64,000 nucleotides of DNA from Kuschelorhynchus macadamiae (Eukaryota > Arthropoda > Insecta > Coleoptera > Curculionidae), in the NCBI GenBank assembly GCA_030620095.1, contig JAUTXW010001351.1, forward strand, positions 1,240,001-1,304,000, read 5' to 3'. The stretch's first letter is position 1; each line of letters opens with the position of its first letter. This document shows positions 11,629 to 23,644 of this stretch, piece by piece. A program made the position numbers and the translations under genes. Under the pieces are notes generated by a model. The model was not told the origin of the DNA, made no database searches, and saw only the letters and a program-made list of their open reading frames with translations.

Positions 11629-12760
11629 CTATGAAGGTACCCGAGGAACGACACTGAAAAATGTTTGTTTTCTAGACGTTTCGGAGGAAAGTCTACCCCC
11701 GTCTTCAGCAAACCTACAAATAAAAAATTTAATTTTATTGTATTTTGAGGTTTTTACTTCAGTATTTAGCAAATTTAACCATGTGTTATTAAAACTAACG
11801 GAACAAGATGCTACACAATTATCTGTATTTAATAATATTAAGGCACTTTCTTTTATTTTACGTTCTTTGGAACATGGTTCTTTTGCTAAAATACTAGAAG
11901 CATTCAAATTAATTTTATGATTGTTATCTAGTGCATGTTGGCAAATGTTTGATTTTTGAAATTCCCTATTTTTTATGTATGTTTGGTGTTCTTTAATTCT
12001 TTTGGCTAATGGCCTAGCCCTAGAGGTTTCACCTATGTAAAATTTATTGCATTGACACGGAATTTTATAAATAACATTTTTTGTATTTTCTTGTTCATTG
12101 TTAGGTTTTGTTTTTGTAAGTTTGCTTCTAAGTGTATTTTGTGTTTTGAAGATCGTTCTGATGTTAAAACGTTTACCTATTCGTTTTATTGTATCTGATA
12201 AATTAAGTATGTATGGTATAAATTGGTTTATTTTGGATTTTTTTGTCTTTTGAATACTCTAATTCATAAAAACTTTTTTCAATGAAATCATTAGGATAAT
12301 TGTTTTGATTTAAAACATCTTTTATAAAGTTTTTTTTCTTTAATAAAATTTTGATCTTTGCAAATTATTTTTGCTCTATCACTTTTTACAACTCCTTTTT
12401 TAACCATAATTGGATTATTTGAGTAAAAATTTAAGTATCTGTTGGTGTGTATAGGTTTTCTGTATACTTTTGTTTCAAAACTGTGTATGTCTTTTTTGAT
12501 AAGTATGTCTGAAAATGGAAGTTGTTCGTCTGTTTCCTTTTCAATAGTAAATTTAATTGTTGGTTCTTTGGAGTTAATATGATGTAAAAAATTATTTAAA
12601 TGTTGATCGTCATGTTCATAGATACAAAAAATGTCATATTTATTAATTTAACTTTAAAGCCATTATAAAATTAATATTCTCGAGAAATTTGATATATTCT
12701 TTTTTATGAAAAAGCAATATGACAGGAAATACATAGAAAACAGACTGTAATGCTGAAATA
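11629..12760 (-). pseudogene. Penelope-like element, C-terminal RT and GIY-YIG (copy B)
   Basis: Minus strand, read from about 12760. A decayed palm segment leads into DIFCIYEHDDQHL (12646-12608), the sequence just after the YVDD box. Next come KFTIEKETDEQLPFSDI (near 12555-12500) and RKPIHTNRYLNFYSN (near 12460-12420), all typical of Penelope reverse transcriptases. Further on, IYKIPCQCNKFYIGET (12080-12030) is the Cys-containing GIY-YIG endonuclease start, followed by RIKEHQ (near 11990) and a charged C-terminus ending by 11629. The N-terminus and most of the palm are missing. Just downstream, within the end of this frame, is a hammerhead-like motif (11708-11674), which places the terminal repeat here. 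Confidence 0.8.
11674..11708 (-). ncRNA. Hammerhead-like motif of Penelope copy B
   Basis: On the minus strand: CTGAAGA (11708-11702), a hairpin with 6-bp arms GGGGG(U)/CCUCC-type pairing (11701-11683), then GAAACGTC (11682 down). The core order is that of a hammerhead ribozyme, but one base intervenes before stem II and stem III is minimal, so activity is uncertain. Hammerhead motifs in Penelope terminal repeats are established in the literature. Confidence 0.45.
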
Positions 12761-14142
<1,382 letters not shown>

Positions 14143-14149
14143 TATACAT

Positions 14150-14800
14150 ATAGGGTGGTCTAAAATAAACTGGAATTGTTTTTACCCTATAACTTATTTG
14201 TTACTTGACCGATTTTATTGGTTTTGGGCTTGTTTAAAAGAGAAATAAACAAGCTAGAAGCTCAAACATATTTTTTACATTTTAAAGAAATTCAAGATGG
14301 CAGATGCGCATAAAATTTACTTTAATTTAATAGGCGTTGGAACTTTTTTGTGACACCCAGTATATTTGATTTCAACAGAACATTAAAGCCTATCTATTTC
14401 TGAATAATTCGGGTCTTTATGAGTGAGCAAAATCGGTCAAAAAACACGTGAGATATTGGCAATTTACAAAAAGTCGTTTTCCCGTTCAATGCGCCAAATG
14501 CAATATTTTTACGATTACCGGCATTTGTATTTCCTCTGTAACCTTTTTGTTACATTACCAATATTATTAGCTTTGGGCTTCCTCAAAAGAAAAAATATTA
14601 AAAAAGGACATTAACTTATATTTATAATATTTAAGGAAAAGCGATGCGTCTAAAATAATGCCACAAATTAAATCGTTTTTAATAATTTTTGTGAAACCCC
14701 GTAAAATTGATTTTCACTAAGTCTCAAACCATATTTATTTCTTAATTTAAGACCTTCATAAAAACATTTTCTTTAAATTTATTGTTTTTTAAATTCAACA
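14150..14800 (-). repeat. Mariner-like 3' terminal region with internal direct duplication
   Basis: TAGGGTGGTCTAAAATAAAC at 14150 resembles the ends of Tc1/mariner elements, which duplicate a TA target. Two diverged direct copies of about 290 bp follow. Copy 1 is about 14190-14440 and copy 2 about 14530-14790. Shared blocks are TTTGTTAC...CC, TTTGGGCTT...CAAAAGA-type text, TTTTTGTGA[CA]AC and a TTTATTTCT...AA..GGGTCTT / GACCTT block. The offset between copies is about 340 bp. The open frame 14423-14614 (plus) lies inside this non-coding part and is not believed. Confidence 0.6.
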
Positions 14801-14814
14801 ATACTTACAATACT

Positions 14815-15960
14815 AAACAGGAATACAGCCTCCATTAGCGTTAACGACTAAATTTAATCACCTGCGCCAAGAATCAATAGCTTTAGCAATATTTTGCTGA
14901 TCCATTTCGTGCCAACAATCTATAATTCGTTGGCACAAGTCTTCAATACTATTAAATATTCACCCGTTTTTTTATAAGGAGGCCAGTCGTTAGGCTCTAT
15001 AAAATCGGGTACTTGTCCTCTTAAAAAATTTATTGCTGGCTGGTATGGCACCTGGCACGATCCTAGAATCAGTACTTTTAGTTTAAAACATGAAAATAAT
15101 TTATGCAAAAACTAATTCTCGGCTAAAAAAGTTTAAGTTAAGTAAGTTTAAAAAATACAAAGAAAATACCTGCATAAAGATAAAGTCTGGTGTAAGACGT
15201 TCAATAGCATTTGCATTAACACAAGTTCACAATAAGTATGTGAATCCAGCCTTATTCTTTGCTCAAAATTAGTTCTGCCTTATAATTTCTCGAGATTGCC
15301 GCCGATATCATAACATACTTGCCAAATTTCTTTCTTCCTTTTAGTAAACGATTTAAGGGCACATTTGTTTTTAATGGATCCATCGGAATACACAACTGAT
15401 CGATTTGTGAATTTTTTGTTCCTGATAACGTAAAGATTTTTTCATCAGAAAACCAAATCTTCGAAATTTCGTCACGCGTTCGAAATTTTTTATGTAAACG
15501 CTTAGACCTGATTAGTCGTCTTTGCTTCATATCTTCATTATAATTTAAATATGTAGCCACGTTTAACATGCTTCAACTCTAAATCCTTGTTAATAATTCT
15601 TCCTACTGAACTTCTAGAAATCTATACTTCATTTACAAGATGAGAAACTGTTAAACTAGTACTTTCTGGACTAACTGCTAAGATTCTTAGACGATCTATA
15701 TTTTCCTAAATTTTTTAATTGTTACTATTACAGAGGAGAGTATTTATCTATGTATACAGTACCTGTGTTCGTGCAGTTCTAGGTCTGCCCCTAGTTGCTC
15801 TTCTATCAATTGATCCCGTCTCTCTTAACTTTTCTACAAAATCATACACTGTACTTTTTCTTAACTCGTTAGTAAAATGCTTTAAAAGTTCACACACTCT
15901 GTATCCGCGGTTAATTAGGTTTTTTATCAGAACTGGATTGCACCACTATATATTTTTGGG
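14815..15960 (-). pseudogene. Tc1/mariner-type transposase pseudogene
   Basis: Minus strand, from about 15960. A helix-turn-helix head reads in frame STVYDFVEKLRETGSIDR and then RGRPRTART (15870-15765). A second HTH segment follows (SLTVSHLVNEV, SSVGRIINKDLELKHVKR, 15670-15560). The catalytic part has IWFSDEKIFTL with the first catalytic Asp (about 15462-15430) and KFGKYVMISAAISRNYKAEL (15325-15265). A remnant reading LTPDFIFMQ follows (near 15200-15170), where the second Asp should come next but is lost in a deletion. VPDFIEPNDWPPYK is at 15010-14965, and the region ends with a NANGGCI-like end (near 14830). DDE-type transposases cut and paste the element at TA dinucleotides. Several stops, frame changes and the loss around the second Asp make it non-functional. 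Confidence 0.8.
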
Positions 15961-16012
15961 AACAAAAAATTCACAAAACGATCAGTTGTGTATTCCGATG
16001 GATCCAGAAAGT
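15955..16012 (+). pseudogene. Inverted copy of the mariner catalytic segment
   Basis: The plus strand here codes GTKNSQNDQLCIPMDPES, nearly the same as GTKNSQIDQLCIPMDP read on the minus strand at 15428-15375. A piece of the transposase gene therefore sits in opposite orientation immediately upstream of the main copy's N-terminal part. It marks a rearranged or fold-back structure, or a second element fragment. Confidence 0.75.
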
Positions 16013-16019
16013 CCGATTT

Positions 16020-17600
16020 AATTGTTAAACCTAGCACTACTTGTTGGTATATCAGAACAATTATTAGCGAAGTTTTCACAGACTCGAGTCAATTAAGAAC
16101 TCGTAATTCTTCAGTTTAGTGTGTGTCAGACAGAAACGTTTCGCAATCAAAACACAGGCGAAAAAGCTTTAGAAAGTAGTTTCAATTTGGTACAGTTTAA
16201 ACCCAAGAACCCCGATTTCTTACTTAAAACAATAATTTATTTTTATCAATGTTTATTTACTCTTAACCATTTTTTTTCTGTCGCAGTTCATTATAGTTGT
16301 GTTTTCGGAAAGGACCTGACACAAATTAAATATACTTTGGTTTTCGTGAAGCTATTTTTCATATATTAGTAGTATAATTTATATTTAAGTCTAAATAATT
16401 ATTTTCATATATCTTTCATATTTCTTAGTAAAAAATATTTTTTACTTTAATAAAAATAATATTTAAGAATTTAAAACTTAATTTGCTATTTCGCTAATAA
16501 GATTATAGAAAACAAGTTTAAATAAGTTCCAATTACTTTTTTAGATAGAAAAACCAAGAAATGGCTAACCAATATGTTAGCACACTTTGACGTTTTTCTA
16601 ATGTGTCTGATTTCTTTATTTTCTAGGTTTTTTTACAAATTGCTTTTCCATTTTCGCTATTACAGTTAGTCCTCAATTGCCAAATGATCCCCACAACATC
16701 TATTTTTTTTGCTAGTATATTAATGTGTTAGAGTTAATATAATAATTGTCGCAACATCTAATAACAGCCTCGTTCGATAATACCCTATTCAGAAAAAACA
16801 TTTAGTTTGGTTGTTACCATCACTTTCATTGCGATAAAATTATCTCTATTTTCCTTTACCTAGCAAAGACGGTTTTTGCGAGTTAAACACAGCCTGATAT
16901 TAAGATTTATTGCAACTTTTGTTATAGTTAATATATTTCGATAGAGGCTATAAACAAGTAGTGCTCTTTATAACAGGCTTTATAATAAACTAAAAATCAA
17001 AGTGGGAATAAACAAACTGCATATCATAGTAATATCATTTTTTTGGTATCTTTCCTACGAAATTAAATAGATTCTAATTTGCCCTCCTCATTGATATTAT
17101 TTCGTCGGTTCGTTGCTACAAGTTACGCAACTAACAAATCAGAAGAAGTTAATCAGACACATCTTACAATGTTATCATTTTCCTCCCTAAACTCTAATAA
17201 ATTGTATAATTTGTCACCAATGCATACTTTAAAATTCTGATTTTCAATACGGTATGGCTTGCCTGATATCAGCTAGCAAACTTAATAAACAAATGAACAA
17301 GAGGACGGACGGCTTTTCAGGTGATCGAGAGACGCGATGCATTTCTAGTTAGTTTTTGTGTTGAAAATTAAAATTTTCAATTACCTATTGCTCCGTCAGT
17401 GTCGTATATAGAAAGGGGGGAGGGTTCTGTAGTAAATCTCCGTCGCAGAGTCACTTTAACTAAGCTAAAATGATAGAAATAGTATAAAGTAAGGGCTTTT
17501 TCACTTAGTTAGTTTAAATATTAGGATTTTCATAAGATTACCGACAAAAATTGATAGTCACGACTTACTTGTTTCTTTGCGGAATTTGCATGCATAACAC

Positions 17601-17602
<2 letters not shown>
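16020..17602. other. AT-rich stretch, no gene seen
   Basis: No coding or repeat structure recognised. The expected right terminal inverted repeat of the mariner-like element was not found here, so that element is truncated on this side. Confidence 0.45.

Positions 17603-17678
<76 letters not shown>
17603..17678. repeat. (TA)n microsatellite
   Basis: A pure TA tract of about 76 bp. Confidence 0.97.
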
Positions 17679-17682
<4 letters not shown>

Positions 17683-18860
17683 AATCCCTCATCTTATGAT
17701 TCAGTATATTAGATTATACTGCATTTCTAAAACTAATAACGAATCTGTAATATTTTGGAAAATTGTGATCCCAGAAATGCAACGGTTTGCTTGAGTTATT
17801 GTGGCGTTAAATGGAAATATATTGTCGTCTGTAACGCGTGTTGGAAACCGTAAACAAGAACAGCATCAGATTGTTTGCGAACAAAGACCGAAACCCTATG
17901 AAACAATTAGTGTGCATCTCGTTAATAGTGGAAACAATAGGAAATAGCAGACCGGTAATATTCTCGATGTAACGTAATGTCCAATGTTAAAGTTTACGCG
18001 CCTTTGCAGAAGTAGCGGAACCTTTCTTCAATGGCTGTGCCTGGGAATTTTGTCTGCTTGATATACAGGGTACTATTGAAGTTCTGAATCTTCAACCACT
18101 AGTTAGTAGCAATACAAGTGTCGTGTCACGGAATTTAACAAATGTTTTCTGTTTTAAATTATTTTCTCATTATTTTGTTTACTATTGACTTTGTTTATGT
18201 GGGATCATTTTACTTCCCTCATAGAAAAGAAGTATTGTAATCTCTTGTAATTTTGTCAATTACCTCGGTTTGTCTGTCTGACTTTTTTCGGTGTAACTAA
18301 AAAACTACTTACCCGATTGACTTCAAATTTTGGTAAAAATCCAATATGGCGGAACAAAATGACGACCTAATGAAATGTTTATAATATCAGTATCTAAAAC
18401 TACTTATGCAATATATATTATATTATTATAGTGACTTTCTTAAGCAATTAAAATATATTCATAGGAAAATGTTCTTTGGTTTTTAGGTCTCAAAAGTTTT
18501 TTTTCAAAAAATAATCAAGTTTATTTTTCGGCGCTCATTTTTATTTTGTTTTCTTGCAAACGTTTCAAAATTGCAAAATTCAGAACACGATTATTTTATT
18601 ACGTTGTAATATATTTGGTTTAAGTTCTTTATTCCATATCTATTGTTACTGAATTTTTGTGATGTTTAATGCAGAGCATTTCTAAGAATTCCCTTTTTTT
18701 GTTGGTTTCCGTTTTTAATATTTTTGTGTCTTCATAATTAAACTTATGTGATCAATTTCATGTTTGGTTAATGAAGTTTTTTTTTATAAAAAACCACAAC
18801 AACAAACTACTAATTTGTATGTGGATTTCATATTAAGTATGTGTACCTATATATAAGGAT
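17679..18860. other. Non-coding stretch with dispersed repeat copy
   Basis: 18240-18400 shares CGG(T)TTGTCTGTCTG-type text, a CTACTTACCCGATTGACTTC block and GGCGGAACAAAATG with the region 23830-24170, so it is one copy of a dispersed repeat. The rest shows no structure. Confidence 0.45.
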
Positions 18861-18929
18861 AAGTTTCTATAGAAAACCATTTAACGACATTAATAACCTA
18901 TAGAATAGTACTGTTCTTTTAGTTTCAGT

Positions 18930-19015
18930 CAAATAACACTGATGAAGGCTGAAACGTTTGTTAGAAACCAAAATAAAAATGAGTGACGAAAAATAAACTC
19001 GATTATTGAACATTT
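18930..19015 (+). repeat. Penelope-like terminus with reduced hammerhead motif
   Basis: CTGATGA (18939-18945) is followed after only five bases by GAAACGTTTG (18951-18960). The core boxes of a hammerhead are present but stem II has collapsed. As at position 1-296, the fragment runs into a (TA)n tract. Confidence 0.35.
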
Positions 19016-19019
19016 TCCT

Positions 19020-19021
<2 letters not shown>

Positions 19022-19077
<56 letters not shown>
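19022..19077. repeat. (TA)n microsatellite
   Basis: A pure TA tract of about 56 bp following a Penelope-like terminal fragment. Confidence 0.97.
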
Positions 19078-19079
<2 letters not shown>

Positions 19080-20380
19080 GTGAACATATAAACGTACAAG
19101 GAACATCGCTTCGGCTGATTAAACAAATATAAAATCCCTTCAGTCCCACTTTAAAAGACTAATGCTAAATACCTTCTAATAACATTCATAAAACAGTAAT
19201 AGAACTTAACCTAATGTTGTCCATACAATCGTTAAACAAAACACAAAAATTCTGTCTAGTAACTAAGGCCGTATCAAGAACTACTTTTCCTATTTTTTTA
19301 CATGTAAAAGATAAAGCGTTGAGTTTAAAGGGCGTGGCATACATGACCAGAATATTTTAGAACTGGCGCAGAAACATCTTGCCTGTGTCGAAGTAAATAA
19401 GGTTAGTAAATATTTTAAGGTCAATAAACAATTTTCAACTGTATTATACCATTTTGTTGTTAAAAATAAACAGTTTATTAAAATATCATAAGCCCTTCAG
19501 ACAAATATACTAGAGTTAAGTTGAATCAAATCTTCTCAAAATACTGTAACAATTAATGGATAAGCTAGTGGACAACTTAGATGAGTTCATTGTTTGTATA
19601 TTGATCAAAATCTCCTTTGAATAATTTAGAAGCTCATATATAGTGCGATACAAGAGCTCTGAAACAGGGGTATCTCAAAAATAACTTTTTGTTTATGGAG
19701 ATATTTTCAGAATATGAAAGATAAAGTTAAAATACACTATTTCTGAAAGTTTGAGCCCAATTAGACAAATAGAAAAAATGTAACAGCCCAAAATAGGCCA
19801 ATTTTGACTTAAACCTAAAACCTAAACTAACATGGATAATCGATCAGACTCCAAACAGAAATGTATAATTGCTTTTAAGCTTCATTCTGAATCCTAGCAT
19901 AACTAATTTCGCTCATTAGGTCTAAACAAAAAGTAATAAAAATAAAATATATTAAGATAAAATGCATATTTATCAGTCTTTTGCCGATTTTTAGAAAAAT
20001 ATTTTTGATTTTCGTAAGGGAAAAATTGGCGCTCTCTTTTAACTAAAACAACACTTTTCCTAATTTTCAACAGAAAACCTAATTTTGATCAAATTCCGTT
20101 TCTCAATGAAAAATGTCCGTACGCGGCAAAATAAAACTTTAAGGCTACGGCGATGATGCCCACATAAACTGTACGTAAAACCTATTAATAATATTCCTAT
20201 CCGTGGACTAAATAATCCCAGTGATTTTCAACAGAATTCAAATTCAATCAAATTTATGGAAAAATCTAAAAAAAATAACAGGCATTGATTTTAATACGTA
20301 GAATACGGGAAAAATAATTGGAAAGTAAGTTAAGAAAAAATAAAAACTAATTTTCTGAGAACTCAAATTTTTGCTGCTGC
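19078..20380. other. AT-rich stretch, no gene seen
   Basis: No recognisable genes. Only short frames without family features. Confidence 0.45.
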
Positions 20381-20790
20381 TTCTACATATCTGAGAACAA
20401 GACTGACCAAATTCAGAGAATCTCGAAAATCCGACTTTCTTTGCTCTGATTGGTCTAAATGTGCAAAAACGGGCGGTTACCGGAAGGAATAAAACTAGCT
20501 CATTTTTTGGCCGCGAAATCAGGTAGTTCAATGAAATCGAGAAACGAGTTAACACGTACAGTACCGAAGCCTTCGATAAGGAATTTTTTTCATCAAGGGA
20601 CTACCCGCCAGGACTTGTTTCTGAAATTTTGCCTGGGACGCTGCTCAGAAGTAGGAACTTGTCTGTGGATTCGCCTGCCGGTCGTGCGCCATATTAACCA
20701 TAGCCTAAGGGAGTTAATCTGAAGAACAGAAGAAGTTCTAAGTGCTACTTTAAATTTTCTCGTAGAAGCTATCCAGGTATGTGCCAGTAG
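20381..20790. other. GC-richer island of unknown nature
   Basis: This 400-bp block is visibly richer in G+C and CpG than its surroundings. On the plus strand it holds a CCAAT-box-like ATTGG (20449-20453) and an AATAAAA run. A CCAG|GTATGT sequence, which would serve as a splice donor after 20776, lies near the right edge. These are what an untranslated first exon with promoter, or a solo LTR, could show. No coding frame longer than about 87 codons exists and none is recognisable. The nature of the block is undecided. Confidence 0.25.
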
Positions 20791-23181
20791 TCTGTCTCAC
20801 GGATCCGAAAGCTACTGAATAGTCTCTGTGATTTAAACCTGTCTGTGCTTATCCATTTTTCCGAATTTTTTTCAAGTGCTTTAAAATTTTCCGTTAGTGC
20901 TTTTAATTTCCCTTTGAACCATTTGAAAATTTCCGAGGTTTTATGTTTGGCCTTCAGCAGTGTTAATTTTGACATATACTTTTGTTACCAATGAATTTAA
21001 TATTTTTTCCGAAAGTTTAAATTTTATTTTTTAAACGTTTAATTAAGTTTCATGAACATTTAAATATTTTTGTAGTTTTGCTTGTTGTATTATATTGTGT
21101 ATTTTTTTAAACAATTTTAACTGAACTATTCCATTACACATTTTATAGGCAAACACAGTGTTATCTGGTAAAGCCTTTTTAAGTTCTCGACCTTTTTATT
21201 TATTGATGTGCTTAAAGAAATTTTGCTTTTCATAAATAATATTAACTGAACATTTTCTAAACGTAAACTAATTTCGTTCTTAACTTTTAACTTAATTTTT
21301 TTTACATTTAAACTGCTAGCTATGTTTTTAGCTTTAACCTAAACCACTTTCACAATTTCGAGTGATTAATGTTTGGGATTTTAAATCTTTTACTTTTCGA
21401 TAATAGTAAATTATTTAATTGTTGATAAAACTTTTCAATTCTAACTGTGTCGAACTTCTGATTTCAGACAATCCAAATTGTGACTTTGATGATTTTTTCC
21501 TTAATTGGATGGTTCCTAAATTGTTTATCAGATAAAACCTAAATATTAAGTGTTTCCTACATTAGGATATGTTATATGTATAAAATATAATTTAAGGTGT
21601 AGCCTCGAAAATACGCTTTTAAATTTGTCCTGACTAATTGGCTCGCACAGCTACTGAAACTTACGAGTTCCCTTAACAGTAAATACTTGTCTAGATAAGT
21701 GTATAAGAAAACGTGCAGTGTAGTGAATGTGCATGTATTTGTGATATTTTGTAGTCACCATAATTTTAAATAATTTTAATTTTAAATAATATTTCTCGGT
21801 GTTTTATTTTATATTTTAAAGATTAAGAGAAAAAACTGAAACTAACAGAAATGTAAGTAGAAACAGACGACTACAAAAAAATGTTTAACCAAAATCTTCA
21901 AAAATGTTAGCAAACTTATTATTGTAGATTAAACTATGTGAAGCAGAAAAATATTTTATTACATTTCGTGAGGTCTGAACTCCATCCCCTGTCTACAGGA
22001 TAACGTCCATGTCACTAAAACCCAGCAGCTTATACTTGTTCTGACTTGGGGACAGCTTCGCGAATAATAACGGCATAGATTTTGCTGCCATGTTTTTTTC
22101 TTTCTTTAGGCCTGAAGGGCTCGCGAAGAGGTCAGGTACACATCTCTAGGTATATTGTTTAAATATATGTTACTTTCATCTAAAATAAGCTGTAAACCTT
22201 CGAACGGGCTGCGTGGGTCGTGAAATACCGTAGCTTCTCACCTCGAATCGTTGGGTTAACGGCACACATCTAGTCGATTGGAGACAGGCAAACTGTGCTA
22301 TCAAACACTTGTTTGGCTGTCTTGTCTGTCTCTCACCAAGTTCATTTTTGTTTAATTTTACATGTTGTATTTTTTAAATTAAACAAAATTTTATAAAAAA
22401 GTCGACACAAAAAACCCAATCTGATCTATATGTTACATTCACAATATATACCTCACTGCAAATTGAACTCTTGGAACACCCTGTATTTTTTATATAATGT
22501 GGTACAAAATATTTTGGATGAGAACATTCAGTTTATTGAGTGAACCAGGAGTACATTTATCTCAAACAATTCGAAAGAAAATCTTCAAGCAATTTTTCTA
22601 AATTAAATTAATAATGTAACATATTCTGCACACCCTGTTCAATATCTGAGAATGTGTGTGAAGCATAAACGTTCCTCAAACACTTCGAAAACAAAAACTG
22701 AAAAGCTCCAAGGTCCAGTTACTTTAAATTTGATTTTATCTTATAACCATTTCTATACAAACTGTTGCATAGCCGAGTGTCCCGCACAGTCATTGCACGC
22801 ATTGGTTTCAATCATATCCAAAACAACTAAAAAGAGAAAAACTCTGTACTCCTATTTTTGTTTCGTGGTCATATAAAATGTTGATGAACATGCACACTTA
22901 GATAATTTTTATATTTCCTTATGAGTGATCTAATACAATGAAGAGAAAGAAAAGCCATTTCAGCCGAAAAAAAGTTTTTTGTAACGGATTTATTAATAAT
23001 GAAAATATGGGGTTTCGAAATTATTTTGACCAGTGACTAAATATTCTCAAGTCTGTTCTTATTTAAAAATAAAGTGTTTACTTCCTGCATAATATTCTTA
23101 AACTGTCTCAATTTTCCAGTTTTTTGTTTTATCTATGTGTATGGAAGAATATTTTTAGTAAACATTTACAGCCCTGGTAAT
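20791..23181. other. AT-rich stretch with a solitary mariner-type terminus
   Basis: 22471-22485 reads GGAACACCCTGTA (the reverse of TACAGGGTGTTCC), the end sequence shared by many insect mariner-like MITEs. No partner end was found. A GC-richer patch at 22030-22330 has a TTTCTTTCTTTAG acceptor-like string (22097-22109) but no convincing exon. Confidence 0.4.
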
Positions 23182-23278
23182 ACATTTTATTTCATGCTAC
23201 ACGAACGTCACAATAAGGGCACTATGATGCTTGTGTGAAGCATGTCCTGCGATGACGCAGGCTTCAATGATTCATTTT

Positions 23279-23334
23279 AGTTAAACGGCGATCGCGATTT
23301 CGCTCTATTTAGAGCTCATCAGGTCGCCATAAAC
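23279..23334 (-). ncRNA. Type I hammerhead ribozyme, near-canonical (copy 1)
   Basis: On the minus strand: CUGAUGA (23322-23316), a perfect 5-bp stem II GCUCU/AGAGC with an AAAU loop (23315-23302), then GAA (23301-23299). Next is a 2-bp stem III AU/AU closed around CGCG (23298-23291), and C17 at 23290, where the backbone would be cut before 23289. Stem I pairs CAGCGG-like upstream bases (from 23323) with GCCGUU after the cut: C-G, one A/C mismatch, G-C, C-G, then two G-U wobbles. All core bases of the hammerhead consensus (CUGANGA, GAAA, UH) are present. A very short stem III is typical of hammerheads in PLEs, retrozymes and animal satellites, which often act as dimers. Confidence 0.7.
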
Positions 23335-23536
23335 TAGCGAGCCTCGTGTAGTGTAAAGGCACAAAATAGATTCACAAAAACAACCTGCATTGATTTATAT
23401 TCTCGACTCCGGACTTTCGTTGGGAGCAATAATGTTAATATATTTTATTTCACGTTACACTAACGTCATAACAAGATTACTAGGATGCTTGTATGGAACA
23501 TGGCCTGCGACGCCGCAGGCGCAAATAATCTATTTG

Positions 23537-23592
23537 TGTAAAACGACGATCGCAATTTCGTTATTTTTAGAGCTCATCTGGCCGTCATATAC
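23537..23592 (-). ncRNA. Decayed hammerhead (copy 2)
   Basis: The homologous position in the second unit. The first box reads CAGAUGA (U4 changed to A), and stem II GCUCU/AUAAC keeps only part of its pairs. GAAAU, the short stem III and C17 (23548) are kept. In stem I the second pair is G-U here versus A/C in copy 1, and the fifth is A-U versus G-U, which supports a real helix. It is probably inactive as it stands. Confidence 0.55.
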
Positions 23593-23644
23593 TACCGAGC
23601 CCCGTGTAGTGTAAAATCACAGAATCAACTTTTACTAAAATTTG

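Larger units (their letters stand above)
23182..23640 (-). repeat. 258-bp tandem repeat (about 1.75 copies) bearing hammerhead ribozymes
   Basis: Copy 1 (23184-23441) and copy 2 (23442 to about 23640) align at a fixed offset of 258 bp. ATTTTATTTCA starts at 23184 and 23442, AGAGCTCATC at 23311 and 23569, and GTGTAGTGTAAA blocks lie near the end of each. Substitutions are spread throughout, so the duplication is old. Each unit has a hammerhead fold on the minus strand, so a minus-strand transcript cut at both would release a 258-nt unit. Short tandem units with type I hammerheads are the hallmark of retrozymes and ribozyme satellites; whether this is one of those is inferred. The ends lack a clear target duplication. 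The open frame 23390-23614 overlaps copy 2 but resembles nothing. Confidence 0.75.

Noticed and set aside
22030..22330. Small exon after TTTCTTTCTTTAG
   Set aside because: Acceptor-like string alone; the following open stretch is short and unconvincing.
23182..23640. CRISPR-like array
   Set aside because: Only two long diverged units and no spacers; explained by a 258-bp tandem repeat with hammerhead folds.
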